DNA of 64,000 nucleotides from Halosaccharopolyspora lacisalsi (GTDB taxonomy: Bacteria; Actinomycetota; Actinomycetes; Mycobacteriales; Pseudonocardiaceae), in NCBI RefSeq assembly GCF_014137975.1, contig NZ_JACGWZ010000001.1:1488001-1552000 (forward strand), written 5' to 3'. Below the pieces are notes generated by a model that worked only from the letters and a program-made list of their open reading frames with translations, made no database searches and was not told the DNA's origin. This document shows, piece after piece, positions 17,678 to 26,905 of the stretch (position 1 is its first letter; the number at the start of each line of letters is the position of its first letter). A program made the position numbers and the translations under genes.

Positions 17678-18364
17678 TCAGACCGACATGCCGCGGGCGC
17701 AGCCGGTGTAGACCTCCACGCCGTGCACCATCCGCCCACCGGAGAGCGCGCAGACGTTCGCGCAGTAGTGCGCCCACAGGTACGTCTGCATCTCCTTGAA
17801 CAGCTCGACGCCGTCGTAGAGCAAGTTCACCACCCAGTCCCCGCTGCGGGCCCACGACTCGATCTCGAAGACCAGGGCGTCGCCGGCGGAGTAGGCGCGA
17901 AACTCGATCTGGCCGGCCTCGAGGTGCTCCCGCAAGGTCACCAGCCGGAAGGAGGTGTCCCCGACGTCGAGCACCCGGACCGGGCCGTCCCAGGGGCCCG
18001 GCATGCGCACCACGAGCTCGTCACCGACGCGCAGTCCGCTCCGGCCGTCCCGCCTGTCGAACACGGCCACCTCACGGGGCACCGCCTCGTTCGGGTCCGC
18101 CCTCACACGCTCGATCAACCGCTCCGGCCCCATCTGGCTGGAGTGGATGCGCACCCCGTAGCGCCTGTGGAACACCGGCCCGCTGCCCTCCTGCGGCGCC
18201 TGGATCCCCGGCCCGCAGTGCTCGGGAAGCTCGGGGACGACGACGACCTCGTGCTCGTCCACGCGGTGGATCGGCAGCGCGTGCAGGAAGTACCGCACCG
18301 TGGCCAGCGCCACGCCCGGTGACCAGCGCAGCAACTCGCCCAATGCCGCGGTGACACCAATCAT
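17678..18364 (-). CDS. DUF1990 family protein
   Basis: About 228 residues. The C-terminal region carries DUF1990-like features: ALVFEIESWARSGDW, then MQTYLWAHYCANVCALSGG. Earlier, the RYGVRIHSSQMGPERLIERV and VRVLDVGDTSFRLVTLREH blocks fit the same family. The start is chosen at ATG 18364 because GGGAGGCGGAC lies just before it, rather than the ATG nine codons upstream. It follows a possible small membrane-protein gene by 39 bp. Biochemical role unknown. Confidence 0.82.
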   Translation of the reverse strand: MIGVTAALGELLRWSPGVALATVRYFLHALPIHRVDEHEVVVVPELPEHCGPGIQAPQEGSGPVFHRRYGVRIHSSQMGPERLIERVRADPNEAVPREVAVFDRRDGRSGLRVGDELVVRMPGPWDGPVRVLDVGDTSFRLVTLREHLEAGQIEFRAYSAGDALVFEIESWARSGDWVVNLLYDGVELFKEMQTYLWAHYCANVCALSGGRMVHGVEVYTGCARGMSV

Positions 18365-18403
18365 GTCCGCCTCCCACGCTCGAGGCCGCACTGACCCGAA
18401 GTG

Positions 18404-18601
18404 TCACCGCTGCGCCCCGCAGCCGCCACACGAGACCGCCAGCACGCCGGCGGCGAGGGTGACCAGCCCGGAAAACCCCCACGCAACCAGGACGCGTCCG
18501 CCCCCGGCAGCCTGCGCCGCCCAGTCCACCGCAGCCACCCACCCGCCAAGACCTCCGCCGCGACCAGCAGCCAACGTCGAGAGCCGCAGCAGCCGGATCA
18601 C
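18404..18601 (-). CDS. possible small membrane protein
   Basis: A 65-residue frame from a GTG. It contains two weak hydrophobic stretches (LGGWVAAVDWAAQAAGGG; VAWGFSGLVTLAAGVLAVSC) and a Cys-rich end (SCGGCGAQR). It lies 39 bp upstream of the DUF1990 gene on the same strand. No clear ribosome-binding site is visible, so support is modest. Confidence 0.35.
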   Translation of the reverse strand: MIRLLRLSTLAAGRGGGLGGWVAAVDWAAQAAGGGRVLVAWGFSGLVTLAAGVLAVSCGGCGAQR

Positions 18602-18801
18602 CGCGTTTCGTCGGGGCGCGATCCGCGGGGTGGGGCTCCGGCACGGCGTGCGTCATGTCCTGAGCAGCTGGGCGGTTCGCGTCGTCGGCGGGTGTCCGCA
18701 AGGGGTTCCCTTGCGGACTGCTCGCCGGGTCAGCCCGCTGCGGGGTGGAGCCCTCCGATTCGTCCAAGCCGACCAGGGGGCGTGCCTGCGATGATGTGGT
18801 C

Positions 18802-19155
18802 ATGATCAGGAGAATCTTTCCTTACGCCGACGGAGATGATCTTCCCGCGTCTCGGGACTTCTGCGTCGGGGTGTTCGGGCTCGAGGTCGCGATGGAAGAT
18901 CCGGTCCTGGGCCTGACGTCGCCGACCGATCCCTCGGATCAGGTCCTCGTTCCTCCCCGCGGGATGGAGAGTCCTCCGCCACGCTTCGGGATCGACGTTG
19001 GCAAGCCGGCGGCAGTTGACGCGGCGCACTCGGAGGTCGCAGGCTGCGGCCTGCGCGTCGTCTATCCGCTCACCGACGAGTCGTGGGGCGTGCGCCGCTT
19101 CTTCGTGGAGGACCCCAACGGCACGGTGGTCAACGTGCTCGCACACCTCCCCTGA
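18802..19155 (+). CDS. VOC (glyoxalase/bleomycin-resistance) family protein
   Basis: A 117-residue single-module VOC protein. It has the family's paired strands: RIFPYADGDDLPASRDFCVG with FGLEVAMED at the N-terminus and GVRRFFVEDPNGTVVNVLAH at the C-terminus. The DPNGTVVNV block holds the position of the usual C-terminal Glu metal ligand, replaced here by Asn (VVNV instead of xxEF). That makes a classic metal-dependent glyoxalase reaction doubtful. The ATG at 18802 follows GATGTGGTC; a GTG 19 codons upstream is less likely. Confidence 0.8.
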   Translation: MIRRIFPYADGDDLPASRDFCVGVFGLEVAMEDPVLGLTSPTDPSDQVLVPPRGMESPPPRFGIDVGKPAAVDAAHSEVAGCGLRVVYPLTDESWGVRRFFVEDPNGTVVNVLAHLP

Positions 19156-19474
19156 CCTACGGCATCCAGCACCGTTCGGCCGCGGATCCCCTCCGCGTGG
19201 AAGTTCGGATCGTCGTGATCACCTGGATGCCATCCCGATGAACTGCGAAGACACGACCAGGGTTGTGTGGAGCACGCTCGAACCGAACAGCGCCCGCCCC
19301 CGGATTCTCCGCACGAGCAGCTTCCCGGCGCACTGTCGCGCGCCGAGCAGCACGCCCGAGTGCTGGATGCCCGCGTGCTGATCGAGTGCCGGTTTTTCGG
19401 CCCCTGCGGGGCGAACCGGGACGAACGCGGAAATCCCTGCCCCGAGCGGGATCTGTGACTGCGATGCTGCGGGC
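19156..19474. other. intergenic stretch without a recognised gene
   Basis: About 320 bp. Small frames present have no family features. It should contain the promoter of the downstream GGCT-like gene. Confidence 0.4.
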
Positions 19475-20146
19475 ATGCTCGGTTTCGTGTGGTACGTCAG
19501 CTACGGCTCGAACACGCACGCCGACCGGCTCGGCTGCTACATCGCCGGCGGCAGGCCTGCCGGGGCCTGCCGCACCTACCCCGGCTGCCGCGACCGCACC
19601 GCGCCGCGCCGTTCGCGGGGCACGCTGCTGGCAGGCGGTATCCATTTCGCCACGCACTCGCCGGTCTGGGACGGCGGCCGGGCGCTGTACGATCCGCACC
19701 TGCCCGGCACCGCCGCCGCGCGGGCCTGGCTGGTCACTCCGGGCCGGTTCGCCGATATCGCCGCCCAGGAGATGTATCGCGACCCCGACGGCGACCTCGA
19801 CCTGGCCGAGGTTCTGCGCACCGGGCGGGTCGTACTCGGCCCGGGCCGCTACGAGACCCTCCTGCACGCCGGCGACGTCGACGGCTATCCGCAGCTGACC
19901 TTCACCGCCGGACACCGCTGCGGCGACGTCGAGCCCGTGGCCCCCTCGGCGGCCTATCTGCGCATGCTGGCCGGTGGGCTGGGCCAAGCCCACGGCTGGA
20001 GCCTGACCGAGGCCGCCGACTACCTGGCGTCCCTGCCCGGCGCGGCTCCGCACTGGAGTCCCGAGACGATCGCCCACGCCTGCACGACCCCGCCCGCTGA
20101 CACCGAGCCGGACGTCGAGCTCGACCGCGAGGTGGGTGAGCGGTAG
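19475..20146 (+). CDS. gamma-glutamylcyclotransferase-like protein
   Basis: A 223-residue protein starting MLGFVWYVSYGSNTHADRL. The YxSYGSN loop next to the first strand is the hallmark of the GGCT/AIG2 (BtrG-like) fold. A conserved CRTYPGCRDRTAPRRSRG block and WLVTPGRFADIAAQEMYRDP follow. Actinobacterial relatives are often annotated as 'histone deacetylase', which I consider a misnomer. The catalytic Glu usually found mid-protein cannot be placed with certainty, so activity is open. It is convergent with the next gene, 9 bp apart. Confidence 0.7.
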   Translation: MLGFVWYVSYGSNTHADRLGCYIAGGRPAGACRTYPGCRDRTAPRRSRGTLLAGGIHFATHSPVWDGGRALYDPHLPGTAAARAWLVTPGRFADIAAQEMYRDPDGDLDLAEVLRTGRVVLGPGRYETLLHAGDVDGYPQLTFTAGHRCGDVEPVAPSAAYLRMLAGGLGQAHGWSLTEAADYLASLPGAAPHWSPETIAHACTTPPADTEPDVELDREVGER

Positions 20147-20155
20147 CCGTCGGTG

Positions 20156-20524
20156 TCAGAACAGCGTGGCCTGCACTGCGGTGCTCCCGGTGTCTGCGGT
20201 GTCGTCTTCGCCGCGCAGGCGCCGGCACCTCCGGCAGGTCACCGGTCTGCGGGTGGCCGACAGTTCGCTGTGGGTGCCGTGTCCGGTGAAGCCCTGGCGG
20301 CACGCGGGTGCGGGCAGGGTGAGGTCGTCGATCCAGTCCAGCCACGTCGTCGCGTGCACAACTTGTGATTGGCCGACGTGCAGGTTCCTGTCGGCGAACG
20401 CCCGCTGCTGGGCGGCGGCGAACCGCGCCGGATCACGCCGCCGTCGCCCATCGCGACCCGGCGGGGGAGCGAACGGCACGATCTCGGCACCCTGGTCGTC
20501 GTGCTCGGCGGGATCGGCGGGCAT
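20156..20524 (-). CDS. hypothetical protein with C-terminal cysteine cluster
   Basis: A 122-residue protein: FAAAQQRAFADRNLHVGQSQ, ATTWLDWIDDLTLPAPACRQ, RRPVTCRRCRRLRGEDD. A Cys followed ~27 residues later by CRRC suggests a zinc site. The N-terminus is charged and Pro-rich. No named family recognised. It ends 9 bp from the convergent GGCT-like gene. Confidence 0.6.
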   Translation of the reverse strand: MPADPAEHDDQGAEIVPFAPPPGRDGRRRRDPARFAAAQQRAFADRNLHVGQSQVVHATTWLDWIDDLTLPAPACRQGFTGHGTHSELSATRRPVTCRRCRRLRGEDDTADTGSTAVQATLF

Positions 20525-20780
20525 GCGCCCAGTATGGGCTTCCGTGGCCGCGAGCGACAGGAGCCAGGATCAGAGCGAGGATCACAGAGCGGTTTTTGCG
20601 ACGCGGCTGGACGGGATAATCCCCGGAGAGTCGCGCACGGCCACAATGCCGTCTCATTTTCCCGTTGGCGCGAACACCGTGGGCACAGCGTTGTTCCTCA
20701 CGTTTCAAGACGACGTGGTGTCAGAGGTCGACGGCAGACTGAGACCGCTGACGGTCGGCCTCGGACAGGGAGGTGCTCTC

Positions 20781-20981
20781 ATGAGCTCAACACCGCGGCG
20801 CCCGTGCCAGTACTGCGGGACGTTGTCGCCCTGGGCGCTGACCCGAACCGGCGCGGAGTATCACGAGGAGTGCGTCGCCGACTCCGATCATCGTGCCGCT
20901 ACTGTCCACGGTGGCTCCATTGCTGGGAACCACTCGGAAGCACGAGGCCTGATACCCAGAAGTATCAGGCCCGCTGGGTAG
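20781..20981 (+). CDS. small zinc-finger-like protein
   Basis: A 66-residue protein: MSSTPRRPCQYCGTLSPWAL, then EYHEECVADSDH. The CxxC plus HxxxC spacing (CQYC ... HEEC) fits a small treble-clef or zinc-ribbon. The ATG has a GGGAGGTG site 7-8 bases upstream. The last ~25 residues look less conserved. Function unknown. Confidence 0.55.
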   Translation: MSSTPRRPCQYCGTLSPWALTRTGAEYHEECVADSDHRAATVHGGSIAGNHSEARGLIPRSIRPAG

Positions 20982-21147
20982 GCCGAGGCCTGCCACTGCG
21001 ACACAGCCGGGCATCGATCCCCGCGCAACTCGGCCTGATACTGGGACGGTGTCGTCCTGGCTCGACCGGATGGGCATCCGCCGGGAGCCCACGTGCCGCT
21101 GCCGTCGCCGAGGGGTGAGCCCTGATGCCGACACCGACAAGCTCGCC

Positions 21148-22515
21148 TCAGTGATCGGTTGCTCGAGCCGTACGGCGTTCTGGATGCGTTTCCTCGCCCC
21201 GCATGGTCAGTGCGGCGCGATTCATGTCTTGGACGAAGCCGTGAATCCGTCCGGTGCTGCGGACAACGGGTCGGAGTCGTCGGCGGAGCGAGCTCTTTCG
21301 CGGTGCGCGCGGAGAGCGCGAGCCGCGGGGGCGAAGAGCTGCCCCGAGGGCGGCGGCTGCGGCGGCGGTGAGGAAGGCGCTGGTGGGGCTGTGGATGTCG
21401 CTGAGCAGTCCCACCAGGGGGGAGCCGAGAGCCTGGCCGGCGGCGATCAGCAGGAAGGCGGCACCGACGCCGAAGGCGGGAGCAGCGGGATAGACATGCG
21501 TGCCCCAGAGCAGCAGGAGGCCGGTCAGCGCGATGTAGACGACACCGAAGAGCGCGGCGGCGACAAAGACGTAGGGAGAAGAGCCGGCGGCGAGGGCAAT
21601 GCCGGCGGTGGCCGCTGCCAGGGTCAGCATGGCCGCGATCCATGCGCGGCCGAGGCCGGTGTGGGCGGTGAGGTCTCCGGTCAGGGCACCGAGGAGACCG
21701 GCGGCGCCGAGGGCGATCCACATCAGGGTGGAGGCCAGCGGGCTGGCACCGTGGTGCACGACTATTTCGCGGCCGAACGTCCAGACCGCGGAACTTGCCG
21801 TGCCCATGACCCCGGCGGCGATCAGCAGTCGCGGTGCCCCGGGAGGCAGCCAGGACGAGGGCAACCGAGTTCCGGCGCGGCCCGAGGCGGAGTCGTCGTC
21901 CCCGCTGCGCACGCGGTGGGTGGGGATGGTTCTGGCGGCCCATACTGTGACCACGGCCGCGGCCAGCGCGAACGCTGCCCAGGCCGTCCGCCAGCTGTGC
22001 CCGAACAGCAAAGCGACCGGGCCGGAGACCATGACTCCGAGACCGGTCCCGGCGTTGACCACGGTCTGGATCCGACCTGCTCGGTCGGCGGCGACCCAGC
22101 GGGCCACCGCGTCGGCGAGCGGGGGAGAGGCCATCCCGGTGCTGGAGCCCGCGAGCACCACCCCGGCCGCGAGAACACCCGCGTGCGGGGCGGCTGCGAC
22201 CAGCCCCGTTCCCAGCGTCGCCGTCGCCCCGGCGGCGACCGCCACCACACGCGGGCCCCATCGTGCGGTGGTCACCGTTGCGAGCACGATCGCCACGCAG
22301 TAGCCCCCGTAGCTGCCCGAGGCGATGGCGCCTGTGGTGGCGGAGTCGAGAGAGAACTCGGCGCCCAACACCGGCACGAACAATCCGTAGGCGAACCGCG
22401 CCAGCCCGTAGCAGACCGCGATCAGCGACAGGCCCACAGCGGCCAACCCGGTCGCGTGCACGAGTGAGCCACCAGTGCGTTCTCCGATGCCCCCGCCTCG
22501 GCGATGGTTGAGCAT
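21148..22515 (-). CDS. MFS transporter, YbfB/YjiJ-like
   Basis: A 455-residue transporter with twelve predicted membrane segments. Segment 1 is AAVGLSLIAVCYGLARFAYG, with the YGxxRFAYG motif of the YbfB/YjiJ group. The inter-domain loop lies near residues 205-225 (RSGDDDSASGRAGTR). The membrane part ends near residue 395; the last ~60 residues (Arg/Ser-rich, RKSSLRRRLRPVVRSTG) look like read-through into non-coding DNA, so the original stop may be lost. It is divergent from a TetR gene with an operator between them, so it is probably a regulated efflux pump. Its substrate is unknown. Confidence 0.87.
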   Translation of the reverse strand: MLNHRRGGGIGERTGGSLVHATGLAAVGLSLIAVCYGLARFAYGLFVPVLGAEFSLDSATTGAIASGSYGGYCVAIVLATVTTARWGPRVVAVAAGATATLGTGLVAAAPHAGVLAAGVVLAGSSTGMASPPLADAVARWVAADRAGRIQTVVNAGTGLGVMVSGPVALLFGHSWRTAWAAFALAAAVVTVWAARTIPTHRVRSGDDDSASGRAGTRLPSSWLPPGAPRLLIAAGVMGTASSAVWTFGREIVVHHGASPLASTLMWIALGAAGLLGALTGDLTAHTGLGRAWIAAMLTLAAATAGIALAAGSSPYVFVAAALFGVVYIALTGLLLLWGTHVYPAAPAFGVGAAFLLIAAGQALGSPLVGLLSDIHSPTSAFLTAAAAAALGAALRPRGSRSPRAPRKSSLRRRLRPVVRSTGRIHGFVQDMNRAALTMRGEETHPERRTARATDH

Positions 22516-22535
22516 GCTCGCCTCGCTTTCTTGGT

Positions 22536-22549
22536 ATACCGACCGGTAT
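22536..22549. promoter_or_regulatory. operator-like palindrome between MFS and TetR genes
   Basis: ATACCG-AC-CGGTAT is a perfect inverted repeat. It lies 21 bp before the MFS start and 62 bp before the TetR start, the usual place for a TetR site controlling both divergent genes. Confidence 0.72.
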
Positions 22550-22611
22550 GGTTACCAGGGTGCACAGTGCGGAACGGAGAAGTCAACTCACCGGTGGGTA
22601 TACTCCTGGGT

Positions 22612-23187
22612 GTGGCGATACGAGCGAACATGACCCCGGCCGGGCAGCGCGTGCTCGACGTGGCAAGCAGGTTGTTCTACCGCGACGGGATCAACTCCGT
22701 CGGCGTGGCCCTGGTCGCCGAGACCGCCGAGGTGACCAAGAAGACCCTCTACGACTGCTTCGGCTCCAAACAGAAGCTGGTCGTGGACTATCTCCGCCAC
22801 CGCCATGAGATCTGGTGGTCCCATCTCGAGCAGTGCCTGGCCGAGGCCGGCCGGCCCCGGACGCTCACGCTGGTCGACGCCTACCTCACGCACCCGAACC
22901 TGCGCATCAACCGCGGCTGCGCGTTCCTCAACGCCGCGGCCGAGCTTCCCGCCGACCACCCAGGTCTGGACGTGATCCGAGACCACAAGAAAGCCGTCCG
23001 CGCCCGGCTCGCCGACCTTGTCGCCGAAGACGCTCCAGCCGTCGACTCCGAGAGCGTGGCCGAGCACGTCTTCCTGCTCCTCGAAGGAGCCATCGCCCAC
23101 ATCGGCATCGATGACCACAACAACCGGGTCCAGCAAGTTCGGCAACTCGCCACCACACTTCTCGACAACGGTCACGGAGACCGATGA
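22612..23187 (+). CDS. TetR family regulator of the divergent MFS gene
   Basis: A 191-residue repressor if begun at GTG 22612; an ATG six codons later (22630) is equally possible. The HTH is VLDVASRLFYRDGINSVGVA followed by TKKTLYDCFGSKQKLVVDYL. The C-terminal part contains NRGCAFLNAAAELP, typical of the AcrR/YcnC-type effector domain. The adjacent palindrome ATACCG-AC-CGGTAT and divergent efflux gene suggest it represses the pump until a ligand binds. Confidence 0.88.
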   Translation: MAIRANMTPAGQRVLDVASRLFYRDGINSVGVALVAETAEVTKKTLYDCFGSKQKLVVDYLRHRHEIWWSHLEQCLAEAGRPRTLTLVDAYLTHPNLRINRGCAFLNAAAELPADHPGLDVIRDHKKAVRARLADLVAEDAPAVDSESVAEHVFLLLEGAIAHIGIDDHNNRVQQVRQLATTLLDNGHGDR

Positions 23188-23398
23188 GGGAACCGCGCCC
23201 GCGCCCCTCCTGCGGTCAGTGCCGCACTACTCACCAGCACCCCGGGTGCCGGCAGCACGCGTTGAAGATTCACTCTCGCGCTGGGCGCAGGCCGATCAGA
23301 GATCGTGGGGCCGCTTCCGGTCATGTGCGGTTGACCGGTGCCGACGTGATTTTGTCGTTCCGAGGTGCTTGTCGGTGAACGATGGCGGGTAGTGGTGG

Positions 23399-24046
23399 GT
23401 GGTGGGATCGTCAATGCCGAGCGGGGCCTCGTCGGGGGGTCGCCGAGGTGGCCGGGCCGGGCAGCCGGCCGCGCGCCGGAGCCGCAGGATGCTGGGCGGC
23501 GCGGTGAGTCTGTCGGTGTCGGCCGCGACCGCTGTTGCCGTGCTTGCGCTGTTCCCGTCCGGAGTCCCGGTGGGGGACACGGCAGCGCCGGTGGTCACGG
23601 CCACGCCCGGAACCGTGCAGGAGGAGATCGTCACGGTGGCACGGGCCGAGCTCGGCACCGAGGAGGTCGGCAACGGGTGCCAGGAGTACTCCGACCGGTG
23701 CGTGCCCTGGTGCGCGCTGTTCGCCATGTCGACCTGGGAGAGGGCGGGCGTGGACGTCGAGCACGACGAGTTCGCCTTCACCGGTGACGTTTACACGACT
23801 GGGCGGGCCGAGGGGACGTCCTATGGCAGCGAGCAGTTGGAGCGCGTCGGGCCGGGTGATGTGCTGCTGTTCGGCACTGGTCCGGAGAGTCCCGCTTCCA
23901 GCAGGCACATCGGTGTGGTCGAGCGGGTCCAGGGCGATACCGTCACGCTGATCGAGGGCAACACCGGGGACGACCCCGACAGGGTGATGCGCAAGGAGCA
24001 CCGGATCAGCGAGGACATCTTCTACGGCGGTGTGCGCCCCTGGTGA
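23399..24046 (+). CDS. secreted CHAP-domain protein (putative amidase/peptidase)
   Basis: A 215-residue protein. An Arg-rich N-terminus and a hydrophobic stretch (GGAVSLSVSAATAVAVLALF, residues ~33-52) form a signal peptide or anchor. The CHAP core follows: PWCALFAMSTWERAG with the catalytic Cys, HIGVVERVQGDTVTLIEGNT with the catalytic His and the polar Asn/Glu. It would cleave peptidoglycan stem or bridge peptides outside the cell. The GTG at 23399 or ATG at 23414 may be the start. It stands alone. Confidence 0.85.
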   Translation: MVGSSMPSGASSGGRRGGRAGQPAARRSRRMLGGAVSLSVSAATAVAVLALFPSGVPVGDTAAPVVTATPGTVQEEIVTVARAELGTEEVGNGCQEYSDRCVPWCALFAMSTWERAGVDVEHDEFAFTGDVYTTGRAEGTSYGSEQLERVGPGDVLLFGTGPESPASSRHIGVVERVQGDTVTLIEGNTGDDPDRVMRKEHRISEDIFYGGVRPW

Positions 24047-24196
24047 CGAGGTCCGGGGGTCGTGGTGGGCGCGCGGGTCGGTGTCGGTCCGCGCCCGTCG
24101 GACAAGCAGCACCAGCCGCTCGGGCACCGACGAAATCCACTGACCGGTCCTGTGCCTGGTGCCGCAGTGGCGTGCGTGCTGTCGATGTGGCTGTGG

Positions 24197-25690
24197 TCAG
24201 GGGCTGCCGTATTCGCCGCGCCAGTGGGCGAGTGGGCCGCGGCGGCTGACCGCGCGCAGGCGGCGTTCGGTGGTCTCGCGCTGGGCGGGGATGGTGACGA
24301 GGAGCAGTTCGTCACCGACCTCCAGCCAGGTCTCGGGGTCGGGGACGAAGGTGCGTCTCTGGCGGATGATCAAAGTGATGACGCTGGGGTCGGGCAGTCG
24401 CAATTCGGTGATCGACACGTTGTGCAGCTGGGAGTCGGACGGGATCGTGAAGGTCAGCAGTTCGGCGTCGAGCACGTCCAGGGGCGCGACCTCGATCTGG
24501 ATCTCCCGGGTGGTCTCGGCGGGGATCAACCGCAGGCGGCGGGCCAGCGGGCGCAGGCTGGGCCCCTGGAGGAGCGTGAAGATCATCACGAGGACGAAGA
24601 CGAGGTCCACCAGCCGGTCGCTGCCGGGGACGCCGGCCACGACGGGGAAGGTGGCCAGCACGATGGGCACGGCACCACGTAGGCCTGCCCAGGACAGGAA
24701 GGCGTGCTCGCGCCACGGCAGCCGGAACCCGGCCAGCGAGACGACCACCGACAGCGGGCGGGCCAGCAGCAGCAACACCAGTCCCACGACCAGTGCGGGC
24801 AAGATCTCGCGGCCCAGTTCGCTGGGGGTGACCAGCAGGCCCAGCAGCACGAACAGGCCGATCTGGGCCAGCCAGCCCAGTCCTTCGGCGAAGGAGCGGG
24901 TGGCCGAGCGATGCGGTAGTCCGGCGTTGGCCAGCACCATTCCGGCGAGGTAGGCGGCGATGAAACCGCTGGCCTGGGCCGCGCCGGCGGCGGCGAAGGC
25001 CGCGATGCCGAGTCCGACGGTGGCCAGGGGATACAGCCCGGAGGCCGGCAGTGCCAGGCGGGGCAGTCCCGCCGCGCCCAGCCAGCCCAGCGCGAGCCCG
25101 ATCGCCACGCCGGCGGCGAGTTGGTAGAGCAGGGTGAGCGCGATCTCGCCCGGCGCGATCTGCAGAGGGGTGATGCTGAACAGCAGCACCAGGATCACCG
25201 TCGGGGCGTCGTTGAAGCCGGACTCGGCTTCCAGCAGGCCGGCGACCCGTTTGGGCAGCGGCAGCACGCGCAGGATGGAGAACACCGCAGCGGCGTCGGT
25301 GGAGGAGACGATCGCACCGAGCAGCAGGGCCAGCTGCCAGTTCAGGCCCACCAGGAAATGAGCGCCCGTGGCGGTGATCGCCGTGCTGACGCCGACCCCG
25401 GCGGTGGCCAGGGTCCCGGCAGGAGACAGCAACCGGCGCACATCGGACCAGTTGGTGGTCAGACCACCCTCGACCAGGATGATCGCCAAGGCCGCGGTGC
25501 CCAGGTTCTGGGCGAGTTGCGCGTCGTCGAACTCGATGCCCAGCCCGTCCTCGCCGAGCACGACGCCGAAGACCAGAAACACCAGCAGAGCCGGCAGCCC
25601 GATGCGGGACGCGAGGCGGGTGGCGACGATGCTGCCCAGCAGGACCCCGGTGCCGGCCAGCAGCGTCACGTACAGCTGCTGCAGGCTCAT
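24197..25690 (-). CDS. CPA1-type potassium/proton antiporter with RCK_C domain
   Basis: A 497-residue protein. About twelve membrane segments carry the CPA1 pattern: GEDGLGIEFDDAQLAQNLGT, LLLGAIVSSTDAAAVFSILR (the TD ion site), LLEAESGFNDAPTVILVLL (the ND pair) and SWAGLRGAVPIVLATFPV. After residue ~400 a TrkA_C/RCK_C-like domain reads LLTFTIPSDSQLHNVSITEL and GDELLLVTIPAQRET. This is the NhaP2/CvrA layout of a K+(Na+)/H+ antiporter gated by a nucleotide. It lies 1.2 kb from a second, KhtTU-type, K+/H+ system. Confidence 0.92.
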   Translation of the reverse strand: MSLQQLYVTLLAGTGVLLGSIVATRLASRIGLPALLVFLVFGVVLGEDGLGIEFDDAQLAQNLGTAALAIILVEGGLTTNWSDVRRLLSPAGTLATAGVGVSTAITATGAHFLVGLNWQLALLLGAIVSSTDAAAVFSILRVLPLPKRVAGLLEAESGFNDAPTVILVLLFSITPLQIAPGEIALTLLYQLAAGVAIGLALGWLGAAGLPRLALPASGLYPLATVGLGIAAFAAAGAAQASGFIAAYLAGMVLANAGLPHRSATRSFAEGLGWLAQIGLFVLLGLLVTPSELGREILPALVVGLVLLLLARPLSVVVSLAGFRLPWREHAFLSWAGLRGAVPIVLATFPVVAGVPGSDRLVDLVFVLVMIFTLLQGPSLRPLARRLRLIPAETTREIQIEVAPLDVLDAELLTFTIPSDSQLHNVSITELRLPDPSVITLIIRQRRTFVPDPETWLEVGDELLLVTIPAQRETTERRLRAVSRRGPLAHWRGEYGSP

Positions 25691-25858
25691 CCGTCCTCGA
25701 TCCCGTGGTCAGCCAACGGGTTCGACGGCTTCGCGCACCCTGGGGATCGCGGAAGAGCGACACATGCATCCCGATAGTGACTGACCGTAGCGTGTCAGGC
25801 TGATCCGACGTGACTCGAATATCAGGAGTGATGTTATCAGGCGGTTTTCGAACGGGGA

Positions 25859-26290
25859 GTGGGATCCTCGGCGATCCACGCCCGTTTCCAGGAGGGCGGG
25901 CGCCACCGGTACACGGGCCGAGCTGTCCTCGTCGCATCCGGCCGCGATGCTGACCGAGTACCGGGCGAGGCCGGCACGGGCGGACCTCTCCGGCGACGCG
26001 CCTACGCCTCCCGGCTTCCTCGACTGGCTGTCCAGCAGCGCGGAACCGAGCGCTGGTGGGGACCCGCTCACCGAGGCCCGCGCCCGCGACATCGCCGTGG
26101 CCGCAGGCCTGGTCCACGACACCGGTACCGAGGCCGGCGAAGCCCGCGCGCACCACCACACGCTGCGACGCACCTCCGGCGCCCAGCTGCTGCGCAACGG
26201 CGTCGACAAGGTCACCGTCGCCGACCTCACGGGTCACACCACCCCCCGGAAGCCACCACGCCGGCACCCGCTCCGCGACCGACCACGCCA
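25859..26290 (+). pseudogene. tyrosine recombinase remnant
   Basis: One frame reads MLTEYRARPARADLSGD and then HHHTLRRTSGAQLLRNGVDK followed by VTVADLTGHTTP. The HxLRRTxGxxLLRNGVD and LGH-like (LTGH) blocks are integrase motifs; the last catalytic tyrosine region is shifted into other frames. Truncated at both ends. It lies within the ion-transport region and marks an old insertion. Confidence 0.55.
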
Positions 26291-26390
26291 GCAACCCCGC
26301 ACTGATCACCGACGAGAAGCACCGCACGCGTCGACCCCACCCCGCACGAACCGGCCGCCGCCCCACCACGCAGCAGGCTCGTACGCGTGA

Positions 26391-26603
26391 TCAGCGGCGC
26401 GCCGTGAAAATCGTGGCGACCGTCTGCGCCTCACCACCGGTCAACCTCAACCGCCACCGATACGTATCGCGGTCGTCCTCGCAGCGGGTGTACAGCTCGA
26501 AAGTACCGTCCCGAGCAGCGTGGACGCTGACACCCGCACCTTCGTCGGTGACGAACTCGTGCACCACTCCGCGCCCGGGAAGCAGCTCTGCAGCAACGTC
26601 CAC
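26391..26603 (-). CDS. stand-alone KhtT N-domain-like small protein
   Basis: A 70-residue protein from a GTG: VDVAAELLPGRGVVHEFVTD, GVSVHAARDGTFELYTRCED, RLRLTGGEAQTVATIF. It lines up along its length with the first ~70 residues of the KhtT-like gene 316 bp downstream (VDVTVTPLPGLGTQQDFITA...). It therefore looks like the N-terminal domain of an antiporter regulatory subunit without the RCK_C part. It is divergent from that gene. A role in tuning one of the nearby antiporters is an inference. Confidence 0.65.
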   Translation of the reverse strand: MDVAAELLPGRGVVHEFVTDEGAGVSVHAARDGTFELYTRCEDDRDTYRWRLRLTGGEAQTVATIFTARR

Positions 26604-26905
26604 GACCCCATCGTGACCCGGTGAAACACCATGTCATAGGCCGACTGTGTTCAGTCACCGTGCTCACGGGGTCGGATGGCGCCTCGGGTCCGGCACCGTC
26701 GCCGGCACCGCTGGGGAGGGCTCCCACCGAGCACGCCTCGGTGCGGCGCTGCGAGCAGGGGCACGAGACCACGGTGATGCTGGTGGAGTCACGACCGGCC
26801 GAGTGTCGCGTAAACCGGACCGGTGTGCTGATGGGGACGTCCGGCAGCCTCATCACCGCCCTGCGAGTACCGGACACGGGTGGGTGGCCGTGATGTCGGC
26901 GCACA

